DNA of 64,000 bases, taken from the NCBI GenBank assembly GCA_018672315.1, contig CP076053.1, positions 3,087,827 through 3,151,826 on the forward strand, given 5' to 3'. The translations under genes were made by a program, and so were the position numbers. The notes under the pieces were generated by a model. That model was not told where the DNA came from. It worked only from the letters and a program-made list of their open reading frames with translations, and made no database searches. Of this stretch, positions 13,520 to 22,111 are shown piece after piece. Every line of letters starts with the position of its first letter. Position 1 is the first letter of the stretch. The stretch is from Nocardioidaceae bacterium (GTDB lineage Bacteria > Actinomycetota > Actinomycetes > Propionibacteriales > Nocardioidaceae).

Positions 13520-14299
13520 ATGGGTGAGTTCGTCAGCCTCGAGGTGACCGACGGGGTCGGCACGATCCGTCTCGACCGTCCCAAGATGAACGCGATCAGC
13601 GTCGCCGTGCAGGACGAGCTCGCCGCCGTCGCGGCCGAGGCGACCGCACGCGACGACGTACGCGCCGTCGTGCTCACCGGCGGCGACCGCGTCTTCGCCG
13701 CCGGCAACGACGTGGTCGAGATGAAGGACATGAGCCACGCCGACATGGTCAAGCGCTCGGCGCCCCTCCAGCAGGCGGTCACCGCGATCGCGCAGATCCC
13801 CAAGCCCGTCGTCGCCGCCGTGGCCGGGTACGCCCTCGGCGGCGGGTGCGAGCTCGCGCTGGCGGCGGACGTGCGCTTCGGGACGCCGAAGACCGTGATG
13901 GGGCAGCCCGAGGTGCTGCTCGGCATCATCCCCGGGGCCGGAGGCACCCAGCGGCTCGCACGCTTGGTCGGCCCGGCCAAGGCCAAGGACATCATCTTCA
14001 CCGGACGCTTCGTCGACGCCGAGGAGGCACTCGCGATCGGTCTGCTCGACCGTGTCGTGCAGCCCGAGCAGCTGGCGGAGGAGGCCCGCGCGTGGGCCGC
14101 GCAGTTCTCCGACGCAGCGGCCCTGGCCCTGCGCGCGGCCAAGGAGAGCGTCGACCGCGGCCTGGAGACCGACCTCGGCACCGGCCTGGAGATCGAGCGC
14201 CAGCAGTTCGCCGCGCTGTTCGCCACCGACGACCGGCGCGCGGGCATGACATCCTTCGTCGAGAACGGTCCCGGCAAGGCGACGTTCAGCGGACGCTGA
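13520..14299 (+). CDS. Enoyl-CoA hydratase/isomerase family protein
   Basis: A 259-residue crotonase-fold enzyme. Both catalytic glutamates of classical enoyl-CoA hydratase are present with the correct 20-residue spacing: Glu111 in ALGGGCELAL and Glu131 in GQPEVLLGIIPGAGG. The C-terminal FATDDRRAGM segment also matches mitochondrial-type hydratases. It should hydrate 2-trans-enoyl-CoA in beta-oxidation. RBS AGGAG lies 9 bases before ATG 13520; a TAGCGT box at 13475-13480 may be its -10. The downstream etfB-etfA genes encode the electron acceptor for acyl-CoA dehydrogenases, a consistent neighbourhood. Confidence 0.9.
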   Translation: MGEFVSLEVTDGVGTIRLDRPKMNAISVAVQDELAAVAAEATARDDVRAVVLTGGDRVFAAGNDVVEMKDMSHADMVKRSAPLQQAVTAIAQIPKPVVAAVAGYALGGGCELALAADVRFGTPKTVMGQPEVLLGIIPGAGGTQRLARLVGPAKAKDIIFTGRFVDAEEALAIGLLDRVVQPEQLAEEARAWAAQFSDAAALALRAAKESVDRGLETDLGTGLEIERQQFAALFATDDRRAGMTSFVENGPGKATFSGR

Positions 14300-14339
14300 G
14301 CCGGGAAGAAGACCGGTCTGACCGCCCTTCTTCCCCGGC
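14300..14339 (+). terminator. Hairpin after enoyl-CoA hydratase
   Basis: Arms GCCGGGAAGAAG (14300-14311) and CTTCTTCCCCGGC (14327-14339) form a 12-bp stem with one bulged C and a 15-base loop. There is no T-tract, so it is a terminator or processing structure of the GC-rich type. Confidence 0.5.
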
Positions 14340-14364
14340 GGCACGTGAGCAGAGGAGCGAGACC

Positions 14365-14745
14365 ATGGCGGACGGCAAGCGCGCCGGCAAGACGAGGTCG
14401 GAGAAGTTCGGCGCCGGACTCGGCAAGGCCGCCGAGGGCATGAACGAGGCGCGGCGCCGGGTGGCGCCGCTCGTGTGGATCGTCTTCGCCGTGCTGGCGC
14501 TCGTGCTGATCGCCGGGGCGCTGCTGATCGCGCTCGGCGACAACGTGAACCGCCAGAACGGCGGGGTCCAGTTCATCATCGACACCGCCGCCAACCTCGA
14601 CCTCGGCATCTTCAGCCGCGACGACGGCATCTTCACCTTCAACGGCGAGAACGCCGAGGCCAAGTCGGCCCTGGTGAACTGGGGCATCGCAGCGATCGTC
14701 TACCTCGTCGTCGGCAAGCTGCTGCAGCGCATCGTGCAGCCCTGA
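14365..14745 (+). CDS. Small membrane protein of unknown function
   Basis: A 126-residue protein beginning MADGKRAGKTRSEKFGAGLG. A basic N-terminus of about 30 residues precedes one hydrophobic helix (about 35-57, PLVWIVFAVLALVLIAGALL). A polar middle (about 58-103) is followed by a second helix (about 104-121, WGIAAIVYLVVGKLLQRIV). RBS GAGGAG lies about 10 bases before ATG. The topology suggests both ends in the cytoplasm with the middle outside. No family is recognised with confidence. It sits between enoyl-CoA hydratase and etfB. Confidence 0.7.
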   Translation: MADGKRAGKTRSEKFGAGLGKAAEGMNEARRRVAPLVWIVFAVLALVLIAGALLIALGDNVNRQNGGVQFIIDTAANLDLGIFSRDDGIFTFNGENAEAKSALVNWGIAAIVYLVVGKLLQRIVQP

Positions 14746-14758
14746 GTCCGACAGGCGT

Positions 14759-14781
14759 GTGACGCTTCGCACCGGCGTCAC
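14759..14781 (+). terminator. Weak hairpin upstream of etfB
   Basis: GTGACGC (14759-14765) pairs with GCGTCAC (14775-14781) over a 9-base loop. It lies between the membrane-protein stop and the etfB promoter. No T-tract is present. Confidence 0.3.
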
Positions 14782-14808
14782 CCCTCACCGGGGGTCGGTG
14801 CGCCGGGG

Positions 14809-14814
14809 TAGCCT
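14809..14814 (+). promoter_or_regulatory. Candidate -10 box for etfB-etfA
   Basis: TAGCCT about 58 bases before the etfB ATG gives a leader of about 50 bases. The leader contains AGGAGG (14853-14858) and a closer GAGAGG (14862-14867). Confidence 0.3.
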
Positions 14815-14872
14815 CGGAAACGATCTCAACGCGCTGGATCTCCCAACTCAGTAGGAGGGCCGAGAGGCTGTC

Positions 14873-15661
14873 ATGAACATTGTCGTGTGTGTGAAGTACG
14901 TCCCGGACGCCACCGCGGACCGCAAGTTCGACTCCGACGGCACCGTCGACCGCGAGGGTGTCGACGGCCTGCTGTCCGAGCTCGACGAGTACGGCGTCGA
15001 GCAGGCGCTGCAGCTGAAGGAGAAGCTCGGCGACGACTCCGAGGTGACCGCGCTCTGCATCGGTCCCGAGCAGGCCGTGGACGCCGTCCGCAAGGCCCTG
15101 CAGATGGGGTGCGACAAGGGCATCCACGTCTCCGACGAGGCCATCGCCGGCTCCGACTACCTCGGCACCAGCCTGGTGCTCGCCGAGGCCGTCAAGAAGA
15201 TCGGCGACGCCGACGTCGTCATGTGCGGCATGGCCTCCACCGACGGTGGCGGCTCGGTTGTGCCCGCGATGCTCGCCGAGCGGCTCGACCTGCCGCAGAT
15301 CACCTGGGCGGCCGTCGTCGAGCAGCAGGACGGCACGTTCCGCGCCAAGCGCGACGGTGACACCGCCACCGAGGTCATCGAGGGTGCCGCACCGCTCGTC
15401 GTGTCCGTGACCGACCAGTCCGGCGAGGCGCGCTACCCGTCCTTCAAGGGCATCATGGCGGCGAAGAAGAAGCCGATCGAGACCTGGAGCCTCTCCGACC
15501 TCGGCGTCGACGCCGAGATGGTCGGCCTGTCCGCCGCCTGGTCCGCCGTCGAGGACACCGAGGCCCGGCCGCCGCGTACCGCCGGCGAGATCGTGACCGA
15601 CGAGGAGGGCTCGGGGGCCACCAAGCTCACCGAGTTCCTCGCCTCGAAGAAGTTCATCTGA
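14873..15661 (+). CDS. etfB: Electron transfer flavoprotein beta subunit
   Basis: A 262-residue protein starting MNIVVCVKYVPDATADRKFD, the normal EtfB N-terminus, with the C-terminal recognition and AMP-binding features (GGSVVPAMLAERLDLPQITW; MAAKKKPIETWSLSDLGVD). With EtfA it forms the FAD/AMP heterodimer that accepts electrons from acyl-CoA dehydrogenases in the cytoplasm. Start ATG 14873 has GAGAGG upstream. The etfA start follows 11 bases after its stop. The pair corresponds to M. tuberculosis fixA/fixB, which also lie near the cysteine desulfurase-mnmA genes. Confidence 0.95.
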   Translation: MNIVVCVKYVPDATADRKFDSDGTVDREGVDGLLSELDEYGVEQALQLKEKLGDDSEVTALCIGPEQAVDAVRKALQMGCDKGIHVSDEAIAGSDYLGTSLVLAEAVKKIGDADVVMCGMASTDGGGSVVPAMLAERLDLPQITWAAVVEQQDGTFRAKRDGDTATEVIEGAAPLVVSVTDQSGEARYPSFKGIMAAKKKPIETWSLSDLGVDAEMVGLSAAWSAVEDTEARPPRTAGEIVTDEEGSGATKLTEFLASKKFI

Positions 15662-15672
15662 GGAGCACTGAC

Positions 15673-16626
15673 ATGAGTGAAGTTCTCGTCCTCGTCGACC
15701 ACATCGAGGGTGCTGTCCGCAAGCCCACCAACGAGCTGCTGACCATCGCGCGTCGGCTCGGCTCCCCGTCCGCGGTCTACGTCGGTCCTGCCGACAAGCT
15801 CGATGCTGCCGCCGAGACCCTGAAGAAGTTCGGCGCCGAGAAGATCTACGTCGTCGACGACTCCGCCACCAAGGGGTTCCTCGTGGCCCCCAAGGCCGAG
15901 GTGCTCAAGCAGATCGCCGGCGACGCCGACCCGGCGGCGATCCTGCTCGTGTCCACCGCCGAGGGCAAAGAGATCGCCGGACGTCTCGCCGTGAAGCTGG
16001 AGTCCGGTCTCATCACCGACGCCGTCGACGTGCAGGAGGGACCGGTCACCACCCAGTCGGTCTTCGCCGGCAACTACACGGTGCAGGCCAAGGTCACCAA
16101 GGGCACGCCGATCATCACGGTGAAGCCGAACTCCGCCGCCCCGGAGGAGTCCGCCGGGGCCGGTGAGCAGGTGACCGTCGACTTCGCACCGTCCGACGCC
16201 GCGAAGAAGACGAAGATCGTCGCCTCCGAGCCGCGCAAGTCCTCCGGTCGCCCCGAGCTGACCGAGGCCGCGATCGTCGTCTCCGGCGGCCGTGGCACCG
16301 GCGGAGACTTCTCGCCCGTCGAAGGCTTCGCGGACTCCCTCGGGGCGGCCGTGGGCGCCTCGCGCGCCGCGGTCGACTCCGGCTGGATGCCCCACGCGTT
16401 CCAGGTCGGGCAGACCGGCAAGGTCGTCTCCCCGCAGCTGTACGTCGCGAACGGCATCTCCGGCGCGATCCAGCACCGGGCGGGCATGCAGACCTCGAAG
16501 ACGATCATCGCCGTCAACAAGGACGAGGAGGCGCCGATCTTCGAGCTCGTCGACTTCGGCGTCGTCGGCGACCTCTTCGACGTGCTGCCCGCGGCCACCG
16601 AGAAGATCAACGCCAACAAGGGCTGA
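15673..16626 (+). CDS. etfA: Electron transfer flavoprotein alpha subunit
   Basis: A 317-residue protein. The C-terminal FAD domain is clear: [59 protein letters not shown] and [20 protein letters not shown]. It is the partner of EtfB and carries the catalytic FAD. RBS GAGGAG lies just before ATG 15673. The stop codon lies in a 16-bp palindrome and is followed by a terminator-like hairpin, so the transcript probably ends here. Confidence 0.95.
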   Translation: MSEVLVLVDHIEGAVRKPTNELLTIARRLGSPSAVYVGPADKLDAAAETLKKFGAEKIYVVDDSATKGFLVAPKAEVLKQIAGDADPAAILLVSTAEGKEIAGRLAVKLESGLITDAVDVQEGPVTTQSVFAGNYTVQAKVTKGTPIITVKPNSAAPEESAGAGEQVTVDFAPSDAAKKTKIVASEPRKSSGRPELTEAAIVVSGGRGTGGDFSPVEGFADSLGAAVGASRAAVDSGWMPHAFQVGQTGKVVSPQLYVANGISGAIQHRAGMQTSKTIIAVNKDEEAPIFELVDFGVVGDLFDVLPAATEKINANKG

Positions 16627-16639
16627 CGCGTACGCGTCA
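16624..16639. repeat. 16-bp perfect palindrome spanning the etfA stop
   Basis: TGACGCGTACGCGTCA is an exact inverted repeat whose first three bases are the etfA TGA. It may add to termination together with the hairpin at 16654-16680, or be a protein site. CGTACG-rich words are common in this genome. Confidence 0.4.
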
Positions 16640-16653
16640 CCGCTCCGCGCGAC

Positions 16654-16680
16654 GGGGTCCTGCCGAGGAGGCAGGGCCCC
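16654..16680 (+). terminator. Terminator hairpin after etfBA
   Basis: GGGGTCCTGCC (16654-16664) pairs with GGCAGGGCCCC (16670-16680), with one U-G pair and a 5-base loop. The following sequence is only modestly T-rich. Confidence 0.6.
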
Positions 16681-16723
16681 GTCGTCGTCTCGTCAGCGCC
16701 GTCCCCGGTGGTGTCGTCCCGGC

Positions 16724-16729
16724 TAGGGT
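16724..16729 (+). promoter_or_regulatory. -10 box of the EEP-family gene
   Basis: TAGGGT, 6 bases, GTG at 16736. Leaderless arrangement immediately downstream of the etfBA terminator. Confidence 0.5.
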
Positions 16730-16735
16730 CGCCGG

Positions 16736-17728
16736 GTGAGGAGGGCACAGCTGGTCGCGCTCGTCCTGCTCGCCGGCGTCGGGGTCGCCGCCGCGACCAC
16801 CACGCTCGCGCGTCTCACAGGAGCCACGGCGTACGTGCCGACCCTCCTGGTCAGCTTCACCCCGTACGCCGTGCTCGCGTACGCGGCCCTGGCGCTCGTC
16901 GCGACGTACGCGCTGTCGCGACCGTCCGCCCGGCTGCCAGGGCTCGCCCTGGGAGCGGTCGCGCTGCTCGGTCTCGCACTGCACGTGACCTGGGTGCTGC
17001 CGTCGTTCGTGTCCACCGTGGCCACCGACCAGCAGGCGCGTGACGGCACGGCCGTGCGGGTCCTGACCGCCAACCTCCGCAAGGGGCAGGCGGACCCGGA
17101 GGCCCTGCGCCGTCTGGTGCGCGAGGTGGACCCGGACATCCTCGTGCTGCAGGAGGTCTGGGAGCCGGTGCGGTCCTCCCTGGAGGACATCGTCCCGACG
17201 TACCTGCCGCGGGTGGCCGGCTCCGGATACCGCGTGGACACGCAGATCTTCTCCCGGTACGCCTCTCCGGGGGCCGAGGAGCTGGGTCTCACGCTCGCCG
17301 GGTGGCGCACGGAGCTCGACGTCGGCGGACAGGTCGTCGAGACGTTCGGCGTCCACCCCTTCAGCCCCGCCCTCGACGCGGAGGCCTGGCGTGCCGACCA
17401 CGCGGCGCTCGCCGAGGCGGCCGCCGCGACCGAGGGTCCCGCCCTGGTCATCGGCGACCTCAACGCCACCCTGGACCACCCACCGCTGCGCACCCTGGGC
17501 GCCGCCGGCTTCCGCGACGCCGCGGAGGCATCGGGGTCGGGCTGGCAGCCGACCTTCCCGGCGGTCTCGTGGCTGCCCCCGCTCATCACCATCGACCACG
17601 TGCTGGTGCGGGGCGACTGGCTGGTGCAGGGCACCGCCACCCATCGCGTCGCGGGCACCGACCACCTCGCCCTGAGCGTGGACCTGGTGCTGAGGGATGA
17701 CTCACGCGCGGGCGGATCGCGGGACTGA
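16736..17728 (+). CDS. Membrane-anchored endonuclease/exonuclease/phosphatase (EEP) family protein
   Basis: A 330-residue protein. Three hydrophobic helices (about 5-25, 35-60 and 65-90) anchor a C-terminal EEP domain facing outward. EEP motifs: [10 protein letters not shown] (Asn), ILVLQEVWE (metal Glu), [16 protein letters not shown] (Asp/Asn), ITIDHVLV and the terminal [10 protein letters not shown] catalytic His. Members are Mg-dependent phosphodiesterases acting on nucleic acids, phospholipids or inositol phosphates. The membrane anchor and lack of DNA-repair features favour an extracytoplasmic phosphodiesterase. Start GTG 16736 fits the leaderless -10 box. Confidence 0.8.
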   Translation: MRRAQLVALVLLAGVGVAAATTTLARLTGATAYVPTLLVSFTPYAVLAYAALALVATYALSRPSARLPGLALGAVALLGLALHVTWVLPSFVSTVATDQQARDGTAVRVLTANLRKGQADPEALRRLVREVDPDILVLQEVWEPVRSSLEDIVPTYLPRVAGSGYRVDTQIFSRYASPGAEELGLTLAGWRTELDVGGQVVETFGVHPFSPALDAEAWRADHAALAEAAAATEGPALVIGDLNATLDHPPLRTLGAAGFRDAAEASGSGWQPTFPAVSWLPPLITIDHVLVRGDWLVQGTATHRVAGTDHLALSVDLVLRDDSRAGGSRD

Positions 17729-17760
17729 TTGGCTGCAGGGGGTCCGGGAATGAGTCGTGC

Positions 17761-18219
17761 ATGGCTGAATCACAGATCTCCGCATCCCGCCTCATCGACA
17801 AGAACGTGGCAGACGTCTTCGAGGTGCTCACGCTCCCCGCGAACCACGTCGCGCTCGACGGGTCCGGCTACGTCCGCAGCGTGGACCAGGGCGACCGCAT
17901 CACCGAGCGCGGCCAGACCTTCCGCATGAACATGGAGGGCCCGCACGTGGGCGGGGAGTACCAGACCGACAACCACGTCACCGGCTACGACAAGGACAAG
18001 CTCCTCGCCTGGCAGACCGCCCCGGCCGACACGGACCCGCCCGGCTGGGAGTGGATCTGGACGCTCGAGGAGGACGGCCCCGACCGCACCCAGGTGACCG
18101 TGACCTACGACTGGAGCAAGGTCACCGACCAGGACCTGCTCGACAAGGTCTCCTTCCCGCTGGTGCCGCAGGAGGGTCTCGAGGAGAGCCTCAACCGTCT
18201 CGCGTCCCAGGCCGCCTGA
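17761..18219 (+). CDS. SRPBCC family protein
   Basis: A 152-residue START-like (Bet v1) fold protein: MAESQISASRLIDKNVADVF opens the N-terminal strand, and WEWIWTLEEDGPDRTQVTVTYDW is the family's central sheet. These proteins bind small hydrophobic ligands in a cytoplasmic cavity. No catalytic residues can be assigned. It lies 32 bp downstream of the EEP gene and converges on the GntR gene, with 27 bp between stops. Confidence 0.8.
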   Translation: MAESQISASRLIDKNVADVFEVLTLPANHVALDGSGYVRSVDQGDRITERGQTFRMNMEGPHVGGEYQTDNHVTGYDKDKLLAWQTAPADTDPPGWEWIWTLEEDGPDRTQVTVTYDWSKVTDQDLLDKVSFPLVPQEGLEESLNRLASQAA

Positions 18220-18246
18220 GCGACCGGCAGACAACCACCCGCCCGG

Positions 18247-18588
18247 TCATCCGCGCAGCGCCCGCCAGGCCTGCTGCAGCAACCGCACCGCCTCGGCCTC
18301 CTCCAGGCCGAGGCGGTGCTGCGTCCGGGCGTACGCCACCGCCGCCGCGCGAGCGGCCTGCTCGGTCCCCTCGCCCCGGACGAACGTGCCGGCCCGGCCG
18401 CGGGTCTCGACCACCCCGCGGGCCTCGAGCTCCTTGACGGCGCGGGCCACGGTGCCGGCTGCGAGCCCCTCACGCTCGGCCCAGGTGCGCACCGGCGGCA
18501 ACCTGTCGCCGGCGCTCAGCTCACCGGAGGCGACCTGCGCCTGCACGGCGGCGACGAGGCGGGCGTACGGGGGAGTCTCGCTGCTCAC
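18247..18588 (-). CDS. GntR family (YtrA-like) transcriptional regulator
   Basis: A 113-residue regulator: a winged-helix GntR domain (YARLVAAVQAQVASGELSAG, LPPVRTWAEREGLAAGTVAR, VVETRGRAGTFV) and a short helical tail of about 40 residues, too small for a FadR- or UTRA-type effector domain. Such short GntR proteins resemble the YtrA group. Start GTG 18588 (VSSETPPYARLV) fits the usual length; an upstream in-frame ATG at 18648 would overlap the divergent cysteine desulfurase start. It is divergent from the cysteine desulfurase gene across 58 bp and may regulate it or itself. Confidence 0.82.
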   Translation of the reverse strand: MSSETPPYARLVAAVQAQVASGELSAGDRLPPVRTWAEREGLAAGTVARAVKELEARGVVETRGRAGTFVRGEGTEQAARAAAVAYARTQHRLGLEEAEAVRLLQQAWRALRG

Positions 18589-18630
18589 CGCCCCGAGCCT
18601 GCCACGGCGTGGACCTGCCGGGGTGCTGCG

Positions 18631-18636
18631 TAGGGT
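18631..18636 (+). promoter_or_regulatory. Candidate -10 box for cysteine desulfurase operon
   Basis: TAGGGT 10 bases before ATG 18647, within the divergent intergenic region shared with the GntR gene. Confidence 0.35.
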
Positions 18637-18646
18637 GGAGGCCGTC

Positions 18647-19819
18647 ATGTCGGCCTATCTCGATCACGCCGCCACCTCGCCGGTACGCCCCGAGGTGGCC
18701 GATGTCGTCGCGCGTCACCTCGGCGACGTCGGCAACGCCGCCTCGCTGCACGGCTCCGGCAGGCGGGCGCGCCGGATCGTGGAGGAGTCCCGGGAGCTGA
18801 TCGCGCACCACGTCGGTGCCCGACCCGGGGAGGTCGTCTTCACCTCCGGCGGCACCGAGGCCGACAACCTCGCCCTGAAGGGCGCCTGGTGGGCCACGCG
18901 TCACGCCGCCCCGGCGCCGCGCCGGGTGCTGGTCTCCGCGGTCGAGCACCACGCCGTGCTGGATCCTGCGTCCTGGCTCGAGCGCTGCGAGGGAGCTCTC
19001 GTCGAGCCGCTTCCGGTCGACCGCGACGGTGTCGTCGACGAGGCGGCGTTCGCCGAGGCGGTCGCGGGGGGCGGCGTCGCCGCGGCGAGCGTCATGTGGG
19101 CCAACAACGAGGTCGGCGCCGTGCAGCCCGTCGCCCGGTTGGCCTCCCTCGCGCGCCGGCACGGGGTCGGTCTGCACAGTGACGCCGTGCAGGCGCTGGC
19201 CCACCTGCCCGTCGACTTCACCGCCTCCGGGCTGGACGCCATGACGCTCAGCGCCCACAAGGTGGGTGGGCCGCACGGGGTGGGTGCGCTCGTCGTACGC
19301 CGCGAGGCCCACCTGTCCCCGCTGCTGCACGGCGGCGGCCAGGAGCGCGACCTGCGGTCGGGCACCGTGCCCGTGCCGCTCGTCGCCGGCTTCGCCGCGG
19401 CGGTCGAGGCTGCCGTGACCACGCGCGAGCTGGAGTCCGCACGACTCGCAACGCTCCGCGACGACCTCGTGTCCGGCGTACGCGCCCAGGTGCCCGACGT
19501 CGTCCTCAACGCCGAGGGTGCACCGCGGCTGCCGGGCGTCGCCCACCTGTCGTTCCCCGGCTGCGAGGGCGACAGCCTGCTGATGCTGCTGGACGCCGCC
19601 GGGGTCGAGTGCTCCACGGGTTCCGCCTGCTCGGCCGGTGTGCCCGAGGCGTCCCACGTGCTCCTGGCCATGGGGCGTACGGAGGCGGAGGCGCGGTCGG
19701 GGCTGCGGTTCTCCCTCGGTCACACGAGCACCGCCGCCGACGTGGCAGCCCTGGCCGGCGCCATCGGTGCAGCCGTCGAGCGCGGGCGCGCCGCCGGGTC
19801 GCTGCGGCAGGTCGGCTGA
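18647..19819 (+). CDS. Cysteine desulfurase (IscS/NifS family)
   Basis: A 390-residue PLP enzyme converting cysteine to alanine and a protein-bound persulfide. Seen: [14 protein letters not shown] start, [32 protein letters not shown]-Lys205 in [11 protein letters not shown] and active-site Cys328 in [19 protein letters not shown], the same numbering as E. coli IscS Cys328. Its stop overlaps the mnmA start (TGATG), indicating its sulfur is used for tRNA 2-thiolation, as in the M. tuberculosis Rv3025c-mnmA arrangement. No iscU/sufU is adjacent. Confidence 0.93.
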   Translation: MSAYLDHAATSPVRPEVADVVARHLGDVGNAASLHGSGRRARRIVEESRELIAHHVGARPGEVVFTSGGTEADNLALKGAWWATRHAAPAPRRVLVSAVEHHAVLDPASWLERCEGALVEPLPVDRDGVVDEAAFAEAVAGGGVAAASVMWANNEVGAVQPVARLASLARRHGVGLHSDAVQALAHLPVDFTASGLDAMTLSAHKVGGPHGVGALVVRREAHLSPLLHGGGQERDLRSGTVPVPLVAGFAAAVEAAVTTRELESARLATLRDDLVSGVRAQVPDVVLNAEGAPRLPGVAHLSFPGCEGDSLLMLLDAAGVECSTGSACSAGVPEASHVLLAMGRTEAEARSGLRFSLGHTSTAADVAALAGAIGAAVERGRAAGSLRQVG

Positions 19820-20937
19820 TGCGCGTCGTCGCCGCGATGTCCGGCGGGGTCGACTCCGCCGTGGCTGCCGCCCGCCTGGTCGACGCGGGCCACGACGTCA
19901 CCGGGGTGCACCTGGCGCTGAACCGCAACCCGGCCTCGTACCGGTCGGGGGCGCGCGGCTGCTGCACCATCGAGGACTCGAACGACGCGCGCCGCGCTGC
20001 GGACGTGCTGGGCATCCCGTTCTACGTCTGGGACCTCTCGGAGAGGTTCCACACCGACGTGGTCGAGGACTTCCTCGACGAGTACGCAGCCGGACGTACG
20101 CCCAACCCGTGCCTGCGCTGCAACGAGAAGATCAAGTTCGCAGCCCTGCTCGACAAGGCGCTCGCGCTCGGCTTCGACGCCGTGGCGACGGGTCATTACG
20201 CACGGGTCGACACCGTCGACGACGGGACCGGCGGCACGGTGCCCGAGCTGCACCGCTCCCCGGACCCCCGCAAGGACCAGTCGTACGTGCTCGGCGTGCT
20301 CGACGCCGCCCAACTGCGCCACGCGGTCTTCCCCCTCGGCACCGCAGCCGACAAGCCGGCTGTCCGTGCCGAGGCCCACGCACGCGGCCTGCTCGTCGCC
20401 GACAAGCCGGACTCCCACGACGTCTGCTTCATCGGGGACGGCGACACCTCGGGGTGGCTGGCGGCCCGCCTCGCGGAACGCGACCTGCCCCACGGCGGCG
20501 ACGTCGTCGACCACGCCACCGGTGAGACGCTGGGCACCCACGAGGGCAGCTACGGCTTCACGGTCGGTCAACGGCGTGGACTGCGCATCGGTCGTCCGGC
20601 GCCCGACGGGAAGCCCCGCTACGTGCTCGACATCGAGCCGGTCTCGGGGACGGTGACCGTGGGACCGCGCGAGGCGCTGGCGGTGGACCGCATCGCGGCA
20701 TCGCGGCCCGTCTGGTGCGGGCGCCCCGCGGGGGAGGCCCTCGAGGGCAGCGTGCAGCTGCGGGCTCACGGCTCCGAGCACCGCGCCCGCGTCGAGATCG
20801 ACGGCGACGCCGTCACCGTGACGCTGCACGACCCGGCCGAGGGCGTCGCGCCCGGCCAGGCCGTCGTGTTCTACGACGGCACCCGGGTCGTCGGGTCCGC
20901 GACGATCGAGTCCACGACGCGGGTCGGTGCGGCATGA
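19819..20937 (+). CDS. mnmA: tRNA-specific 2-thiouridylase MnmA
   Basis: A 372-residue enzyme that adenylates and thiolates U34 of tRNA-Lys/Glu/Gln. Seen: the PP-loop SGGVDS at residues 8-13, catalytic Cys98 in [12 protein letters not shown], second Cys203 in [10 protein letters not shown] and [12 protein letters not shown] in the C-terminal region. It overlaps the cysteine desulfurase upstream by 1 bp and the MetE-like gene downstream by 4 bp (ATGA). The length is typical. Confidence 0.95.
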   Translation: MRVVAAMSGGVDSAVAAARLVDAGHDVTGVHLALNRNPASYRSGARGCCTIEDSNDARRAADVLGIPFYVWDLSERFHTDVVEDFLDEYAAGRTPNPCLRCNEKIKFAALLDKALALGFDAVATGHYARVDTVDDGTGGTVPELHRSPDPRKDQSYVLGVLDAAQLRHAVFPLGTAADKPAVRAEAHARGLLVADKPDSHDVCFIGDGDTSGWLAARLAERDLPHGGDVVDHATGETLGTHEGSYGFTVGQRRGLRIGRPAPDGKPRYVLDIEPVSGTVTVGPREALAVDRIAASRPVWCGRPAGEALEGSVQLRAHGSEHRARVEIDGDAVTVTLHDPAEGVAPGQAVVFYDGTRVVGSATIESTTRVGAA

Positions 20938-21974
20938 CGCGCGCGACCGGGGTGGGCTCGGTGCCCGGGCCCGGCACGGCCGACCCGGCGGAGGCCTTCC
21001 GTGAGGCGGTGCGCCGCACCTCCGAGGCGTACGCGCCGCTCGCGCACCTGCCCGAGATGCCCGGACGTGGCGTCGGCGCGGAGATGGTCGGCCGCACGCT
21101 CGGGCTCATCGACGAGCTCGGCGCGGACGTGCAGCCGGCGGGCTGGCGCCTGACGGAGGCCAGCGGGCAGAGCGGCCGGGACCAGCGGCGTGCCCGGTCC
21201 CTGCTCGACCACGACCTCGACATCCTCGAGGAGGAGGCCGGGGGCTCCGGTGGCTACGGCTCGACCGGCGACGACCTGAAGATCCAGGTGGCCGGCCCGT
21301 GGACCCTCGCCGCGAGCGTCGAGAAGCCGCGTGGCGACCGGGTGCTCGGGGACCACGGCGCCCGGCGCGAGCTGGCCGAGGCCCTGGCGGAAGCGGTCAC
21401 GAGGCACGTGGCGGACGTGCAGCGACGGGTCCCCGGGGCGCGCGTGGTGCTGCAGGTGGACGAGCCGGCGCTGCCCGCGGTCATGGCGGCGCGCATCCCG
21501 ACCGCGTCGGGCTTCGGCAAGCACCGCCGCGTCGACCCGCCCGTCGCCTCGGCGCTCCTGGAGACCGTGCTCGGCGCGGCCCGGGGCGCCGGTGCCGTCC
21601 CGGTGGTGCACTGCTGTGCGGCCTCGCCGCCCACGGGACTGCTCGCCGGAGCCGGCGCCGCCGGGATCTCCGTCGACCTCGGGGTGCTGACGACGGCCGC
21701 GTACGACCCGCTCGCCGAGCGTTTCGACGCCGGCGATCTCGTGCTGCTCGGGGTCGCCCCCTCGACGGGACCCGCGACGGGCGAGCCCGCGGGGGACAGC
21801 GCCGTGCTCAACCGCGTACGCCGGCTGCTCGACATGCTCGGCCTCGACCCGGCCGAGGTCGGCGAGCAATTGGTGCTCACGCCCGCGTGCGGCCTGGCGG
21901 GTGCGCACCCGGCGTACGCGCGGCACGTCATGGCGCAGCTGCCGCGCGTGGCAAGGCAGCTCGACGAGGCCTGA
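20934..21974 (+). CDS. MetE-like (cobalamin-independent methionine synthase C-terminal domain) protein
   Basis: A 346-residue protein equivalent to the C-terminal half of Met[13 protein letters not shown] start, [24 protein letters not shown]. The zinc-type ligands His226 and Cys227/Cys228 (VVHCC) and Cys319 ([11 protein letters not shown]) are present. It lacks the N-terminal MetE half that positions folate, so it is probably not a full methionine synthase. It is the counterpart of M. tuberculosis Rv3015c, which sits beside ligA. Here it is overlapped by mnmA and followed by the FAS-I block. The methyl donor and acceptor are unknown. Confidence 0.82.
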   Translation: MTRATGVGSVPGPGTADPAEAFREAVRRTSEAYAPLAHLPEMPGRGVGAEMVGRTLGLIDELGADVQPAGWRLTEASGQSGRDQRRARSLLDHDLDILEEEAGGSGGYGSTGDDLKIQVAGPWTLAASVEKPRGDRVLGDHGARRELAEALAEAVTRHVADVQRRVPGARVVLQVDEPALPAVMAARIPTASGFGKHRRVDPPVASALLETVLGAARGAGAVPVVHCCAASPPTGLLAGAGAAGISVDLGVLTTAAYDPLAERFDAGDLVLLGVAPSTGPATGEPAGDSAVLNRVRRLLDMLGLDPAEVGEQLVLTPACGLAGAHPAYARHVMAQLPRVARQLDEA

Positions 21975-22040
21975 GGGGTCGGGTCGCCAGCCGAGCGAGG
22001 GTGCCCGGGAGCCTCGGGTCGAATCCGTTCGTCTGGACCG

Positions 22041-22064
22041 TTCTGAGCGTGCGACCCGCCAGAA
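22041..22064. promoter_or_regulatory. Inverted repeat upstream of FAS-I promoter
   Basis: TTCTG (22041-22045) and CAGAA (22060-22064) are separated by 14 bases, about -45 to -22 relative to the predicted start site. The size suits a TetR-family operator. A second imperfect inverted repeat, GTCG-CGTA-CGAC, lies at 22078-22089 over the start site. Confidence 0.3.
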
Positions 22065-22073
22065 ACGTGAGGT

Positions 22074-22079
22074 TACTGT
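22074..22079 (+). promoter_or_regulatory. Candidate -10 box for FAS-I operon
   Basis: TACTGT, giving a predicted start near 22086 and a 26-base leader to ATG 22112. The remainder of 21975-22073 has no gene. Confidence 0.4.
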
Positions 22080-22111
22080 CGCGTACGACGAAAACCTGAT
22101 GGTGTTGTCAT

